NCBI GenBank assembly: GCA_027484055.1
Contig: JAIXQH010000025.1
Coordinates: 62,001-126,000 of the forward strand
Source of the DNA: Verrucomicrobiaceae bacterium
GTDB lineage: Bacteria > Verrucomicrobiota > Verrucomicrobiia > Verrucomicrobiales > Akkermansiaceae
DNA length: 64,000 bases
Direction: 5' to 3'
In this document: one piece after another, positions 8,575 through 16,936 of the stretch
How positions within the stretch are numbered: the stretch's first letter is position 1
Layout of the letters: every line of letters starts with the position of its first letter
Notes under the pieces: model-generated
The model's input: only the letters and a program-made list of their open reading frames with translations
Told to the model about the DNA's origin: nothing
Database searches by the model: none
Made by a program: the position numbers and the translations under genes

Positions 8575-9347
8575 GGTTTGAAGGGCTCAGCGAGTAATTT
8601 GTCGATGGTGCGGGTGAGGAGCAGTTCGAGCTCGCCGGCGTTGCTACGCTCGGTGCCGGTTTTCACCCCTTTGGCGTCCCAAGCGCTGGCTTGTTCGAAG
8701 TCGAAGGTGGCGATGAACGGCGGCCCACCTTGTTTCTGCGGGACGACGGCGCGGCGGATGTGGCCGTTCTTGTCGAGTAGGACGACGGAGGTGTCGTATT
8801 CCCATTTTCCGTGGGTTTCGTGAGGATAGATCGTGGCTTTGAGCTCGTTTTTAATGAACTTGTGCAGGGTCTTCGGCTCATTGCTCCCAAGCCACCAAAG
8901 CGGTAGCGAGATGCCTTGGGCGGCGGACAAATCCTTGAGGGTGGTAAGGAGTTTGTCAGCGGGCTGGGGATCAACGAGTAGGGAAACCATGGCGAAGTCC
9001 GGGGTGCTGCCATGGGTGGCGGCGAGTCGCTGCATGACGGCCATACTGCCCTTGGCGGCTTCCGGATCGCGAAGGGAAAAGACGTTGAGCGCGATGACTT
9101 TCCCCCTGAGATCGACGAGGTCCACCGTTTTCCCGTCTTGGCGGAGCATCCGTAAATCGCGCTCTGGAGTGATGCGGTAGATGACGGCTGGGCGCTCGTC
9201 CTTCGCCTGGGAGTGTGACCATTGCTCGTAAGCGATGAGGATCAGGGAACCGCCTAGCAGCATCATCCCCACTAATATAAAGGCCGTGAGACGGAGTTTC
9301 TTGGGATCTCGAATGGCGGGCTCTAGGCTGGGATCAGGGAGTGGCAT
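8571..9347 (-). CDS. SCO-like thioredoxin-fold protein lacking active-site cysteines
   Basis: A 258-residue membrane-anchored protein. One N-terminal helix (residues 20-40) is followed by a thioredoxin-like domain with DLRGKVIALNVFSLRDPEA, which aligns with the SCO active-site loop of the next gene. Both cysteines are replaced (SLRDPEA, residues 91-97). The later segments MVSLLVDPQPADKL and YDTSVVLLDKNGHI keep the SCO order. It cannot do thiol chemistry at that site. It is translationally coupled to the Cys-containing SCO gene and may act as its partner or bind a ligand. The assignment is by layout and partial alignment only. Confidence 0.7.
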   Translation of the reverse strand: MPLPDPSLEPAIRDPKKLRLTAFILVGMMLLGGSLILIAYEQWSHSQAKDERPAVIYRITPERDLRMLRQDGKTVDLVDLRGKVIALNVFSLRDPEAAKGSMAVMQRLAATHGSTPDFAMVSLLVDPQPADKLLTTLKDLSAAQGISLPLWWLGSNEPKTLHKFIKNELKATIYPHETHGKWEYDTSVVLLDKNGHIRRAVVPQKQGGPPFIATFDFEQASAWDAKGVKTGTERSNAGELELLLTRTIDKLLAEPFKP

Positions 9348-9373
9348 CGGCTGGGCAAGGTAGATCGGAGGGT

Positions 9374-10132
9374 TTACTTTTCACCAATTTTTATTTCAAA
9401 GAGTTGTGGCCAGTATTTCCCGGTGACGAGGAGGTGGCCGGTCTTGGCGTCGTAGGCGATGCCGTTGAGGACCTCGGCTCGGTGACGACCGGTCAACAGC
9501 TTGCGGAGGCCGGAGAGGTCGAGCCAGCCGGTGACGCTGCCTGTCTCGGGAGAAATCCGAGCGATGCGATCGGTGAGGTAGATGTTGGCGAAGAGCTGGC
9601 CGTCGATCCATTCGAGTTCATTGATGAGCTTGACGGGGCGTTCACCGTCGGTGACTTCGAGGGATTTGAGGGTTTTAAAGTCCTTGGGATCGATGAATTT
9701 GAGGACGTTGGTGCCGTCGCTCATGATGAGCTGTTTCCCGTCAGTCGTGAGGCCCCAGCCTTCCCCGGTGTAGGAGTGTGAGGTGATAGGTTTGAACGTG
9801 TCTGGCTCGAAGACGTAGGCGGTCTGCTCTTTCCAGGTGAGCACCCAGAGCTGATCGTGGAGCAAGGTGAGTCCCTCGCCAAAGACAGACTTGGCGAGTG
9901 GGCGATTCCGGAGGGTTTCTCCGGAGCTGGGATCCAGCTCACGCAGGCTGGACTGGCCATAGAGACCGGTGCTCTCGAACAAACGCCCGCCGACGAGCTG
10001 GAGACCCTGAGTGTATGCCGCGCTGTCGTGGCTGCGGGTGGAGATGACTTGGTAAGTCAGAGCGGTGGGCGTTTTATCGCAAGCGCAAAGGCCGAAAAGA
10101 GCCGCAACAAAGAGGGTGACGATTGATTTCAT
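9374..10132 (-). CDS. Glutaminyl-peptide cyclotransferase-like lipoprotein
   Basis: A 252-residue exported beta-propeller protein of the plant/bacterial glutamine cyclotransferase family, which converts N-terminal glutamine to pyroglutamate. A lipoprotein signal (MKSIVTLFVAALFGLCAC) ends at a Cys lipobox. Family motifs are HDSAAYTQGLQLVGGRLFESTGLYGQSSL, EGLTLLHDQLWVLTWKE, GEGWGLTTDGKQLIMSDG, LINELEWIDGQLFANIY and LNGIAYD near the C-terminus. The length is normal. It is preceded by the KsgA-Nudix gene with a gap of only a few bases, so it is probably in the same transcript. Confidence 0.88.
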   Translation of the reverse strand: MKSIVTLFVAALFGLCACDKTPTALTYQVISTRSHDSAAYTQGLQLVGGRLFESTGLYGQSSLRELDPSSGETLRNRPLAKSVFGEGLTLLHDQLWVLTWKEQTAYVFEPDTFKPITSHSYTGEGWGLTTDGKQLIMSDGTNVLKFIDPKDFKTLKSLEVTDGERPVKLINELEWIDGQLFANIYLTDRIARISPETGSVTGWLDLSGLRKLLTGRHRAEVLNGIAYDAKTGHLLVTGKYWPQLFEIKIGEK

Positions 10133-10135
10133 GGA

Positions 10136-11470
10136 CTAGAGGGCGGTGAATTTTTTCCAGCATTCGAGAAATCCCGGAGCGAAATCTGCCGGGTGATTCG
10201 CGACCCAGGCGGTGATTTCTGCAAGGGGGAACCACATCACCGCATCCACTTCTGCGGAGGGGAAACGGACGGACCCATCGTAGCGGATGCGGTAGAGACG
10301 GACATGCTCCCAGCCGGTTTCAGCAGTGGGGGCGAGGGTGGCGATTTCTTCGGGGGGGGACGCGGGAGCAATCCCCATTTCCTCGTGGAGTTCGCGCATG
10401 GCGGCGGCGGCGTAGGACTCCCCGGAATCGAGGTGGCCAGAGATGCTGGAGTCCCACAAGCCGGGGCAGAGGTCTTTGAGGCGTGAGCGCTTCTGAAGCA
10501 AAAGGTCGCCGCGCTTGTTCAGAACGAAGACATGCACGGCACGGTGAAGCAGCTTCTGCGCATGCACTTCTGCCCGGGTGGCGGTGTGGGTGACTTGATC
10601 TTGGAGATCCACTACATCGAAGATTTCCCCCGATTTCTGCGGGATGTCCTTGAGCGGATGTGGGTCATAGGCACGGGTGAGATCGACCCACTGACCGAGG
10701 GTCAACTCTTCACCACGGACAGTGGCACTGACCCCGAGCTGGGCGGCGGTCTCTTCCCAGGCGGGGCCGTCCGGGAGCTGTTTTTTCAACTGCTTCCGGC
10801 GCTGGGCGAAACCGCGGCGGACGAGTTCGTCGAAAAGGCGGTAGTCAAAGGTCGGCAAACCGGAAAGCCGCGGGGTGAGCACCGCGACGCTGGAGTCGAT
10901 CTTCGGCTGCGGGTAAAACGCCTCAGGTGGGACGGTCCGCAGCGGGGCGACTTGCCAATTGGCCTGCGTCCGGAGGGAGAGGATCCCGTAGTCTTTCGTC
11001 CCAGGCTTCGCGGCGAGGCGGTCGATGACTTCCTTTTGCAGCATGATGACGGCCCGCTCGAAGGGGTGTGGGCGGCTCAATAGATTTTTCATGATCGCGC
11101 CGCCACAGGAGTAGGGAAGATTTCCGAGAAATTTGAGCGGGCGGTGTTTGAAGAGTTGGCGACTGTCAAATTTCACCCCGTCGGCATGATGAACTTCCAC
11201 GCTCGGATCATCACGGTATTTCTCCGTCAGCGCGGCGGCGAGCCGTGAGTCGAACTCAATCAGGATCAGCCGCCGGACTTTCCCCACCAGATGCTCACTG
11301 AGCGAACCCGTGCCGGGCCCGACTTCGACCACAGCGTCCTCAGGGGTGACTTCTAGCTGGGAAACGATCCAGCGAGCCATGTTCGGATCGATCAGGAAAT
11401 TCTGGCCAAGCTGTTTACTCGGGAGCACTCCCGCACGATCTAGCACATCTCGAATTTCACGACCGGTCAT
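10136..11470 (-). CDS. rsmA: 16S rRNA dimethyladenosine transferase KsgA fused to a Nudix hydrolase domain
   Basis: A 444-residue fusion in a single uninterrupted frame. Residues 1-265 are a complete KsgA/RsmA: LGQNFLID, the SAM-binding EVGPGTGSLSEHL (49-61), NLPY (117-120) and FYPQPKIDSSV. This enzyme dimethylates two adenosines near the 3' end of 16S rRNA. Residues 280-444 are a Nudix domain of the YfcD/IDI-like type, with the Nudix box GHLDSGESYAAAAMRELHEE starting at 345 and all Glu/Arg positions of GX5EX7REUXEEXGU kept. Nothing suggests a frameshift or a missed stop. The Nudix substrate is unknown. glnQ-cyclotransferase-like gene follows closely. Confidence 0.92.
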   Translation of the reverse strand: MTGREIRDVLDRAGVLPSKQLGQNFLIDPNMARWIVSQLEVTPEDAVVEVGPGTGSLSEHLVGKVRRLILIEFDSRLAAALTEKYRDDPSVEVHHADGVKFDSRQLFKHRPLKFLGNLPYSCGGAIMKNLLSRPHPFERAVIMLQKEVIDRLAAKPGTKDYGILSLRTQANWQVAPLRTVPPEAFYPQPKIDSSVAVLTPRLSGLPTFDYRLFDELVRRGFAQRRKQLKKQLPDGPAWEETAAQLGVSATVRGEELTLGQWVDLTRAYDPHPLKDIPQKSGEIFDVVDLQDQVTHTATRAEVHAQKLLHRAVHVFVLNKRGDLLLQKRSRLKDLCPGLWDSSISGHLDSGESYAAAAMRELHEEMGIAPASPPEEIATLAPTAETGWEHVRLYRIRYDGSVRFPSAEVDAVMWFPLAEITAWVANHPADFAPGFLECWKKFTAL

Positions 11471-11520
11471 GGCTGGCGTTCATGAAGCATCCGCGCCGAC
11501 GACGCAATCCCCACGATTGC

Positions 11521-12435
11521 TTATCTGCGGCGGCGGGCGATTAGACAGCCCCCGAGAAGCGTGAGTCCTAGGCTTGAAGGCTCGGGAATGATCGTAATGA
11601 TCTGCGGTTGGTAATAGGATAAATCGGCAATCAGGGTCTGATCCCCAAAAACGGCAGTTTGCGCCCCGTTCGGCTGATTTTCATGAAGATTCACCGCATA
11701 GATCATCCCTGAAAGCTCCCAAAAGCTGCCATTATAGGTGAAAACCCCACCGCCAGAATCCCCAACCACCCCCTGCGCTTCATTTGCCAGCGCCCCATCG
11801 TTAAATTCAGTGGCGTAGGAAATCACATCTACAGGGGCAGGCACCGTGCCCACATTCACCGTGAAAAGATTCTGGCTCACCACATTTTCGCCCCAGCGCA
11901 CCTCCTGAGTGTTGTTGGTTTTAAAGCCAAGGATGTTTCCACCGCCGGGACTAGTTTCCATCCAAGTGTCGTCCGAAGGACCAGGATTTTGCGTATAATT
12001 CCACTCGGTTGTCGTGGATTCTTGAATGCGCCCATTTCCAATCATCATCACCTGACTACCCACCGTCGGTGTCGCGGTGGCGATACCCAAGCCCAACAAC
12101 GGCGGGGCTACGCTGAGCCGAAATAACACGATATCCGTGAAGGTGCTTAGCGAAGGAAATGGGTTATTCAAGCGCTGAAAACTCCCCGCCTCGGTCACAT
12201 AATCCACTCCCCCAAATTTCACCGAAGCCGGTAGCGAGCTAGCCACATGATTCGCCGTCATGACCCAGCCGTTATCCAAGTAGATTGCGGAAGCACCATT
12301 GAGCGTGCCGATGTTCTGGAAATACGGCTGCCCGGACGGGGCGGTGTTATTCGCCGAGCCCGATACTTGCACGACCGCTCCAGCGAACTGAATCAGACCG
12401 AGGTATGTCAAAACTGGAAGCGCAGCGCATTTCAT
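11521..12435 (-). CDS. Secreted trypsin-like serine protease with PEP-CTERM sorting tail
   Basis: A 304-residue exported protein. It has an N-terminal signal (MKCAALPVLTYLGLIQFAGA) and a chymotrypsin-like domain with the triad His63 (VMTANHVA), Asp101 (TDIVLFRL) and Ser227 (GDSGGG). It ends in a PEP-CTERM tail: PEPSS at 284, a hydrophobic stretch and RRRR. Such tails are processed by an exosortase and are common in Verrucomicrobiota. The start at 12435 gives a proper signal peptide; the open frame continues to 12528 without one. The gene is divergent from the ABC exporter. Confidence 0.85.
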   Translation of the reverse strand: MKCAALPVLTYLGLIQFAGAVVQVSGSANNTAPSGQPYFQNIGTLNGASAIYLDNGWVMTANHVASSLPASVKFGGVDYVTEAGSFQRLNNPFPSLSTFTDIVLFRLSVAPPLLGLGIATATPTVGSQVMMIGNGRIQESTTTEWNYTQNPGPSDDTWMETSPGGGNILGFKTNNTQEVRWGENVVSQNLFTVNVGTVPAPVDVISYATEFNDGALANEAQGVVGDSGGGVFTYNGSFWELSGMIYAVNLHENQPNGAQTAVFGDQTLIADLSYYQPQIITIIPEPSSLGLTLLGGCLIARRRR

Positions 12436-12534
12436 GATCGGCAAATTCCATAATTCATCGAGAAATGGCAAATCCAAATCTTCTCTCGCGTCCCCACCAT
12501 TGACGCCGCCCTCTTCATCGTCTCCCATCCGCGC

Positions 12535-14301
12535 ATGTCCACGCCCACATCGAAGAAGCTCATGTCCTCACACCGCTGGGTTCTCGGTTATTTGATGCAG
12601 GAAAAAGCGATTTTTCTCCCCTCACTCGCCGCCTTGTTCTTCACCGCCATGCTCTCGCTGGCCTTTCCCTGGTTTCTCAAAGAACTCGTCGGTGATCCCG
12701 CAGAAGCCTACCGCAATGGCGTAAACGCCCAGCAAGTCCTGGAAAAATCCAACCGCGTCGTGCTCCAGCTCGTCGCCGTGCTCGGCCTCCAAGCCTTCGT
12801 CGCCTTCTTCCGCGTCCAAGGCTTCATCCACTCCGGTGAGTCCGCGCTCAACCGCCTCCGCCGTGACCTCTTCGCCCACCTCGTCCGCCTGCCCATGCCG
12901 TTTTTCCAAGAACAACGCGCCGGCGCTCTCAGCAGCCGCATCTCCGCCGATCTCGGCCTCGTCCGCGAGACCCTCCTCACCACCGTCCCCCAGGCCGTCC
13001 GCCAGACCGTCATCCTCGTCGGTGGACTCATCTTCATCTTCGTCGCCTCTTGGAAACTCTCCCTCATCATGCTCGGCAGCGTGCCCTTCGTCGTGCTCGC
13101 CATCGCGTTTTTCGGAAGGAAAGTCCGCGCCTACTCCAAGGCCGCCCAAGAGTCCCTCGCCGAGGCCGGTATGGTCATCGAGGAAACCGTGCAAGGCATC
13201 AACGACGTGAAATCCTTCACCAACGAGCCATTTGAAGCCACCCGCTACGACCGCGCCCTTGCGGCCTTCTTCGGCGTCACCATGAAAGGTGCCAAGCACC
13301 GCGCCGCCTTCCTCGCCTTCATCATCTTCGCCCTCTTCGGCACCATCGCCTTCGTCGCCTGGTTTGGTGCACGCATGCTCGCCAGCGGCGAAATCGGCGA
13401 TAAAAACTTCGTCTCCTTCATCCTCTTCTCCATCTTCGTCGGTGCCTCACTCGGCTCATTTCCCGAAATCATCTCCCAGCTCCAGCAGACCTCTGCTGCC
13501 TCCGAGCGCCTCCGCGAACTGCTCGACACCCCGGTCGAACGCGCCGATGGCGACCCAGCCGTCAAACTCCACGGTGCCCTCTCCTTCCAAGACGTCTCCT
13601 TTCGCTACCCCTCACGCCCCGAGAGCCTCGTCCTCAGCGATCTCAACTTCCACATCCAGCCCGGCCAGCGCATCGCCCTCGTCGGCCCATCCGGTGCCGG
13701 GAAATCCACCGTCTTCTCCCTCATCCTCGGCTTCAACGATCCTGAAATGGGCCAGATCCACTTCGACTCCCACCCCGCCTCCAGCCTCTCACTCCGCGCC
13801 CTCCGCTCCCAGATCGCCATCGTCCCCCAAGAAGTCCTGCTGTTCGGCGGCAGCATCCGTGAAAACATCGAATACGGAAAACCCGGCGCCACCCACGAGG
13901 AAATCAACGCCGCCGCCACTCAGGCCAACGCCTTCGACTTCATCACCGCCCTCCCCGAAGGCTTTGAGACCCTCGTCGGCCCGCGCGGCACCAAGCTCTC
14001 CGGCGGCCAGCGCCAACGCATCGCCATCGCCCGCGCCATTCTCGCCGATCCCAAAATCCTCCTCCTCGACGAGGCCACCTCCGCCCTCGACTCCGAGAGC
14101 GAGCGCCTCGTCAACGAAGCCCTCGAGCGCCTCATGATCGGCCGCACCAGCCTCGTCATCGCCCACCGCCTTTCCACCGTCCGCCACGCCGATTCCATCC
14201 TCGTTTTCAGTCAGGGAAAAATCGTCGAAAGCGGCAGCCATGACGCCCTCATTGAGAGAAATGGGACTTATCGTTTTCTGGTGGAGACTCAGCTGGTTTG
14301 A
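12535..14301 (+). CDS. ABC exporter, MsbA/LmrA-type half transporter
   Basis: A 588-residue half-size exporter with an N-terminal six-helix ABC membrane domain and a C-terminal ATPase. The ATPase has Walker A GPSGAGKST (384-392), Q-loop, signature LSGGQRQRIAIARA (from 488), Walker B ILLLDEATSALD (about 509-520) and the H-loop IAHRLSTV. The substrate cannot be predicted: the family includes lipid A/lipid flippases and multidrug pumps. It would work as a homodimer. The coding strand is unusually rich in C (CTC, GCC, ATC codons), which produces long antisense open frames that are not genes. Confidence 0.9.
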   Translation: MSTPTSKKLMSSHRWVLGYLMQEKAIFLPSLAALFFTAMLSLAFPWFLKELVGDPAEAYRNGVNAQQVLEKSNRVVLQLVAVLGLQAFVAFFRVQGFIHSGESALNRLRRDLFAHLVRLPMPFFQEQRAGALSSRISADLGLVRETLLTTVPQAVRQTVILVGGLIFIFVASWKLSLIMLGSVPFVVLAIAFFGRKVRAYSKAAQESLAEAGMVIEETVQGINDVKSFTNEPFEATRYDRALAAFFGVTMKGAKHRAAFLAFIIFALFGTIAFVAWFGARMLASGEIGDKNFVSFILFSIFVGASLGSFPEIISQLQQTSAASERLRELLDTPVERADGDPAVKLHGALSFQDVSFRYPSRPESLVLSDLNFHIQPGQRIALVGPSGAGKSTVFSLILGFNDPEMGQIHFDSHPASSLSLRALRSQIAIVPQEVLLFGGSIRENIEYGKPGATHEEINAAATQANAFDFITALPEGFETLVGPRGTKLSGGQRQRIAIARAILADPKILLLDEATSALDSESERLVNEALERLMIGRTSLVIAHRLSTVRHADSILVFSQGKIVESGSHDALIERNGTYRFLVETQLV

Positions 14302-14321
14302 TGGGTTTTCTGGGCCGGGGG

Positions 14322-14353
14322 AAATAGGTCGTATAGGACCTATTGGGTCTATT
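14322..14353 (+). repeat. 10-bp TATAGGACC-type intergenic repeat
   Basis: AATAGGTCGTATAGGACCTATTGGGTCTATTA shows a roughly ten-base period of (T)ATAGGNCC units. A second copy of the same motif family is at 16824-16852. Both lie between genes. They look like members of an interspersed repeat family. Confidence 0.55.
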
Positions 14354-14493
14354 ACGCCTCGCCGCCGGACTTGAGATTCACATACGCCCCAGCGAGTCGC
14401 CCCATCTTTATACATTCTTAACAATTTCCTCATTCCCACACATCAAACCCCAACAATCGCCCTTCAGCGTGAACGAGTCATTCAGAAACCATC

Positions 14494-15009
14494 ATGAAAA
14501 AGACTCAACTCATCACGCTCCTGCTCGCCGCATCATCGCTTCAGATTTTTGCCCAAATGCCTGAAGGCCCACCGCCTGACCCGCTCGCCATGGCACTCGA
14601 CAAGAGTGATGATTACAAACTCTCCGCAAGCGAGATCAAAGGTGCCGCCAAGTCCCTGCTCAAGCTCGACAAAAATAAGGACAGCGCGCTCAGCGCCGAA
14701 GAGCTACGTCCCGAGCCACCCAAAGGCCGCAGCAAAAAGGAACAGGAAAACGAGAAGAGACCTTCACCTCCTCCCTCCACTCTCATGAACGCGCTCGATA
14801 CGGACTCCAGTGGCGATCTCTCCAAGGAAGAACTCACCGCCGCTCCAGAATCCCTCCTCAAGCTCGATACTGATAGCGACGGCAAACTCTCCTCCAAAGA
14901 AGCTGGCATCACAGAACCACCAACCGATGGCGGCGGCAGTGGCGGAAATGGCGGCCCACCGCGAGGCGGAAATGGTGGCCCACCGCCACCTCCACGCAGA
15001 GGCCGTTAA
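14494..15009 (+). CDS. Secreted EF-hand calcium-binding protein
   Basis: A 171-residue exported protein. After a signal peptide (MKKTQLITLLLAASSLQIFA) come two pairs of short EF-hand loops: DKSDDYKLSASE and DKNKDSALSAEE, then DTDSSGDLSKEE and DTDSDGKLSSKE. The D-x-D/N-x-D/S-G ligands are best kept in the last two. The tail is Gly/Pro-rich (GGNGGPPRGG). The protein probably binds calcium in the periplasm or outside the cell. It lies 56 bases upstream of the YHYH protein gene, which has a similar Gly/Pro-rich tail, so the two probably work together. Confidence 0.85.
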   Translation: MKKTQLITLLLAASSLQIFAQMPEGPPPDPLAMALDKSDDYKLSASEIKGAAKSLLKLDKNKDSALSAEELRPEPPKGRSKKEQENEKRPSPPPSTLMNALDTDSSGDLSKEELTAAPESLLKLDTDSDGKLSSKEAGITEPPTDGGGSGGNGGPPRGGNGGPPPPPRRGR

Positions 15010-15065
15010 AGTGCCAGTGGCAAATCCGCCTTGTGACTCGATTCATCCCAGCTCGATTGAAGACC

Positions 15066-16052
15066 ATGAAAACGCCAGCCTTTCTGATAACACTCGCCTC
15101 CACCGCCCTCCTGCTAACCGTCTCATCAAATGGTCAAGGCCCCGGCCGACCTCCGGGCGGCGGCCGCAAGCACACCGAAACTGAGTCCAAGCCCCTCAAG
15201 CTCGTCCCTGCCAATCAAAAGCCACCTGGCAAAAACGAAGTCAAAATCGAGATCAATGATGGCTTCCGAGTCATCACCGCTAACAATATCCCGAGCCACC
15301 TCGTCGGAAAATACCCGAATCCCGGAAATCCTAACATCATCTCCCCGCAAAAAGTCGAACTCAAGCTCCCGCTCAAACCCAAAGCCAACGACGAAGCCAC
15401 CGATGCCCGCACCGCCGTCGGTGTCTTCCTCAATGGCGTCTTCTTGGAAGCCGGCACCGGCGAGTTCTGGACCGGTGGCACGGGCCAACCTTGGAACTAC
15501 GAAGCCCTCGGCGGAGCCATCAATCTCGGCCTCGATGCTAACTACGCCCATGTCCAGCCCACCGGAAAGTATCACTATCACGGAAAACCCACCGGCTATC
15601 TCAAAGACGTCAAACTTTCCCACGACGCACACTCCCCCCTCGTCGGTTGGGCCTTTGACGGCTTCCCCATCTACGCCCTCTACGGTTATTCCGACCCCAA
15701 AGACACCTCCTCGAAAATCGTCGAAATGAGCTCAAGCTTCCAACTCAAAAAAGGCACCCGCCCCACCCCTCCGGCTGGCCCCGGCGGGAAACATGACGGA
15801 GCTTTCACGGCCGACTACGAATACGTCAAAGGCTCCGGCACCCTCGACGAGTGCAACGGTCGCTTCACCAAAACCCCTGAATTCCCAGACGGCACCTACG
15901 CCTATTTCCTCTCCAACGAGTGGCCCGTCATCTTCCGCAGCTACCGCGGCACCCCCGCCATCCGTCCCGATGTGGGCCCCGGCGGGCGCCCACCCGGCGG
16001 CCCCGGTGGTCGAAATCGCCCCGACGGCCCACCACCCACTCAACATCCGTAG
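15066..16052 (+). CDS. Secreted YHYH-domain protein
   Basis: A 328-residue exported protein of the YHYH family, function unknown. The signal peptide (MKTPAFLITLASTALLLTVSS) is followed by the domain: YAHVQPTGKYHYHGKPTGY, LVGWAFDGFPIYALYGYSD and a C-terminal DECNGRFTKTPEFPDGTYAYF. The conserved His residues suggest metal binding. Gly/Pro-rich linkers flank the domain (PGRPPGGGRK and PGGRPPGGPGGR). The start at 15066 was chosen because the signal peptide begins there, although the frame is open from 15033. It pairs with the EF-hand gene upstream. Confidence 0.88.
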   Translation: MKTPAFLITLASTALLLTVSSNGQGPGRPPGGGRKHTETESKPLKLVPANQKPPGKNEVKIEINDGFRVITANNIPSHLVGKYPNPGNPNIISPQKVELKLPLKPKANDEATDARTAVGVFLNGVFLEAGTGEFWTGGTGQPWNYEALGGAINLGLDANYAHVQPTGKYHYHGKPTGYLKDVKLSHDAHSPLVGWAFDGFPIYALYGYSDPKDTSSKIVEMSSSFQLKKGTRPTPPAGPGGKHDGAFTADYEYVKGSGTLDECNGRFTKTPEFPDGTYAYFLSNEWPVIFRSYRGTPAIRPDVGPGGRPPGGPGGRNRPDGPPPTQHP

Positions 16053-16104
16053 CGAGCTATTTTTCAAACTCGCAAAACTCCAAAGTTACCCTAAACTCGT
16101 CACC

Positions 16105-16329
16105 ATGAGCCGCGTCAGTGTCATCAACATCGAGGAAACTATCGGCAAAACCGTGGGCAATCGTCGCCCGCCCAATCACCTCTGTCCAAAACTACACACG
16201 ATCCAACGCGCCAAAGACTGGCAGGAAGCCTTTCGCATCCCACTACCCCCCAAAGGAGTTTTCCGTTTTTACACCCACGAAGAAGCAGACACATGGATGA
16301 GGATGAATACCCGGGTGAAGAGGAGCTAG
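16105..16329 (+). CDS. Small protein upstream of a nucleotidyltransferase
   Basis: A 74-residue basic cytoplasmic protein, not recognised as a named family. It begins MSRVSVINIEETIGKTVG and ends with FRFYTHEEADTWMRMNTRVKR. The C-terminal FRF-THEEADxWM motif is the kind seen in small proteins encoded just before orphan nucleotidyltransferases. Its 3' end overlaps the nucleotidyltransferase gene by 37 bases in another frame, which implies co-expression. The arrangement resembles a two-gene toxin-antitoxin unit, but this is inference. Confidence 0.6.
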   Translation: MSRVSVINIEETIGKTVGNRRPPNHLCPKLHTIQRAKDWQEAFRIPLPPKGVFRFYTHEEADTWMRMNTRVKRS

Positions 16330-16802
16330 TCTCGCGTGCCCCTAGCATAGAGGATCTCGTGGCACTTTGCCGTCATTTGAATGCTTCCGGCACCAAGTAT
16401 CTGGTCGTCGGAGGATTCGCCATCCGAGGTGCCGGATATGGTCGAGAAACCATGGACCTCGACCTCATCATCGCCACCGACCTTGAGAACGAGGCCAAGG
16501 TCTTCAAAGCCCTCGAATCCCTCCCCGACCAAGCCGTGCTCCAGCTCAGCCCCGGCGAGGTTTCCCAATACACCGTCGTCCGCGTGGGCGATGAAATCTG
16601 CGTGGACCTCATGGCCTCCGCTTGCGGCATCGACTATGAGGAGGCCTCCCAAGACCAAATCATCCGCCTCATCGACGGGGTTCCCATCCCCTTCGCCTCG
16701 CCCCGCATGCTCTACCGCATGAAGGTCAACACCCACCGGGAAAAAGACCGGGCCGACCTGCTCTTCCTGCGTGAAAATTATCCGGAAGTCCTGCTGCCAT
16801 GA
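16293..16802 (+). CDS. Orphan nucleotidyltransferase (MNT/AbiEii-like)
   Basis: A 169-residue protein with a minimal nucleotidyltransferase core: YLVVGGFAIRGAGYGRETMDLDLIIA. This is the GG-x-A-x-R then T-x-D-L-D-L pattern in which the two Asp bind metal, with a third acidic residue in VDLMAS. A C-terminal helical part contains RLIDGVPIPFASPRMLYRMK and KDRADLLFLRE, as in AbiEii-type or DUF6036 proteins. Some relatives are toxins that modify tRNA; others are uncharacterised. It overlaps the small gene before it. Confidence 0.78.
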   Translation: MDEDEYPGEEELVSRAPSIEDLVALCRHLNASGTKYLVVGGFAIRGAGYGRETMDLDLIIATDLENEAKVFKALESLPDQAVLQLSPGEVSQYTVVRVGDEICVDLMASACGIDYEEASQDQIIRLIDGVPIPFASPRMLYRMKVNTHREKDRADLLFLRENYPEVLLP

Positions 16803-16823
16803 GTGATGAGCCGGGCGCGGCAG

Positions 16824-16852
16824 ATAAGTCCTATAGGACATATAGGACCTAT
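16824..16852 (+). repeat. 10-bp TATAGGACC-type intergenic repeat, second copy
   Basis: ATAAGTCCTATAGGACATATAGGACCTAT has two TATAGGAC units in a ten-base step and includes the palindrome TCCTATAGGA. It is related to the element at 14322-14353. Confidence 0.6.
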
Positions 16853-16936
16853 GAAAAAGTTAGCCTACGCTTACCCGATTCCATTTTTCCAAATTCAAGA
16901 TTCGCCAGTAGCGGCTGGGTCTGACACACCGGGGGC

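Noticed and set aside
13289-14137. Long open frames overlapping the ABC exporter in other frames
   Set aside because: The gene is very C-rich at codon positions, which suppresses stops in shifted and antisense frames; the exporter frame has all ABC motifs.
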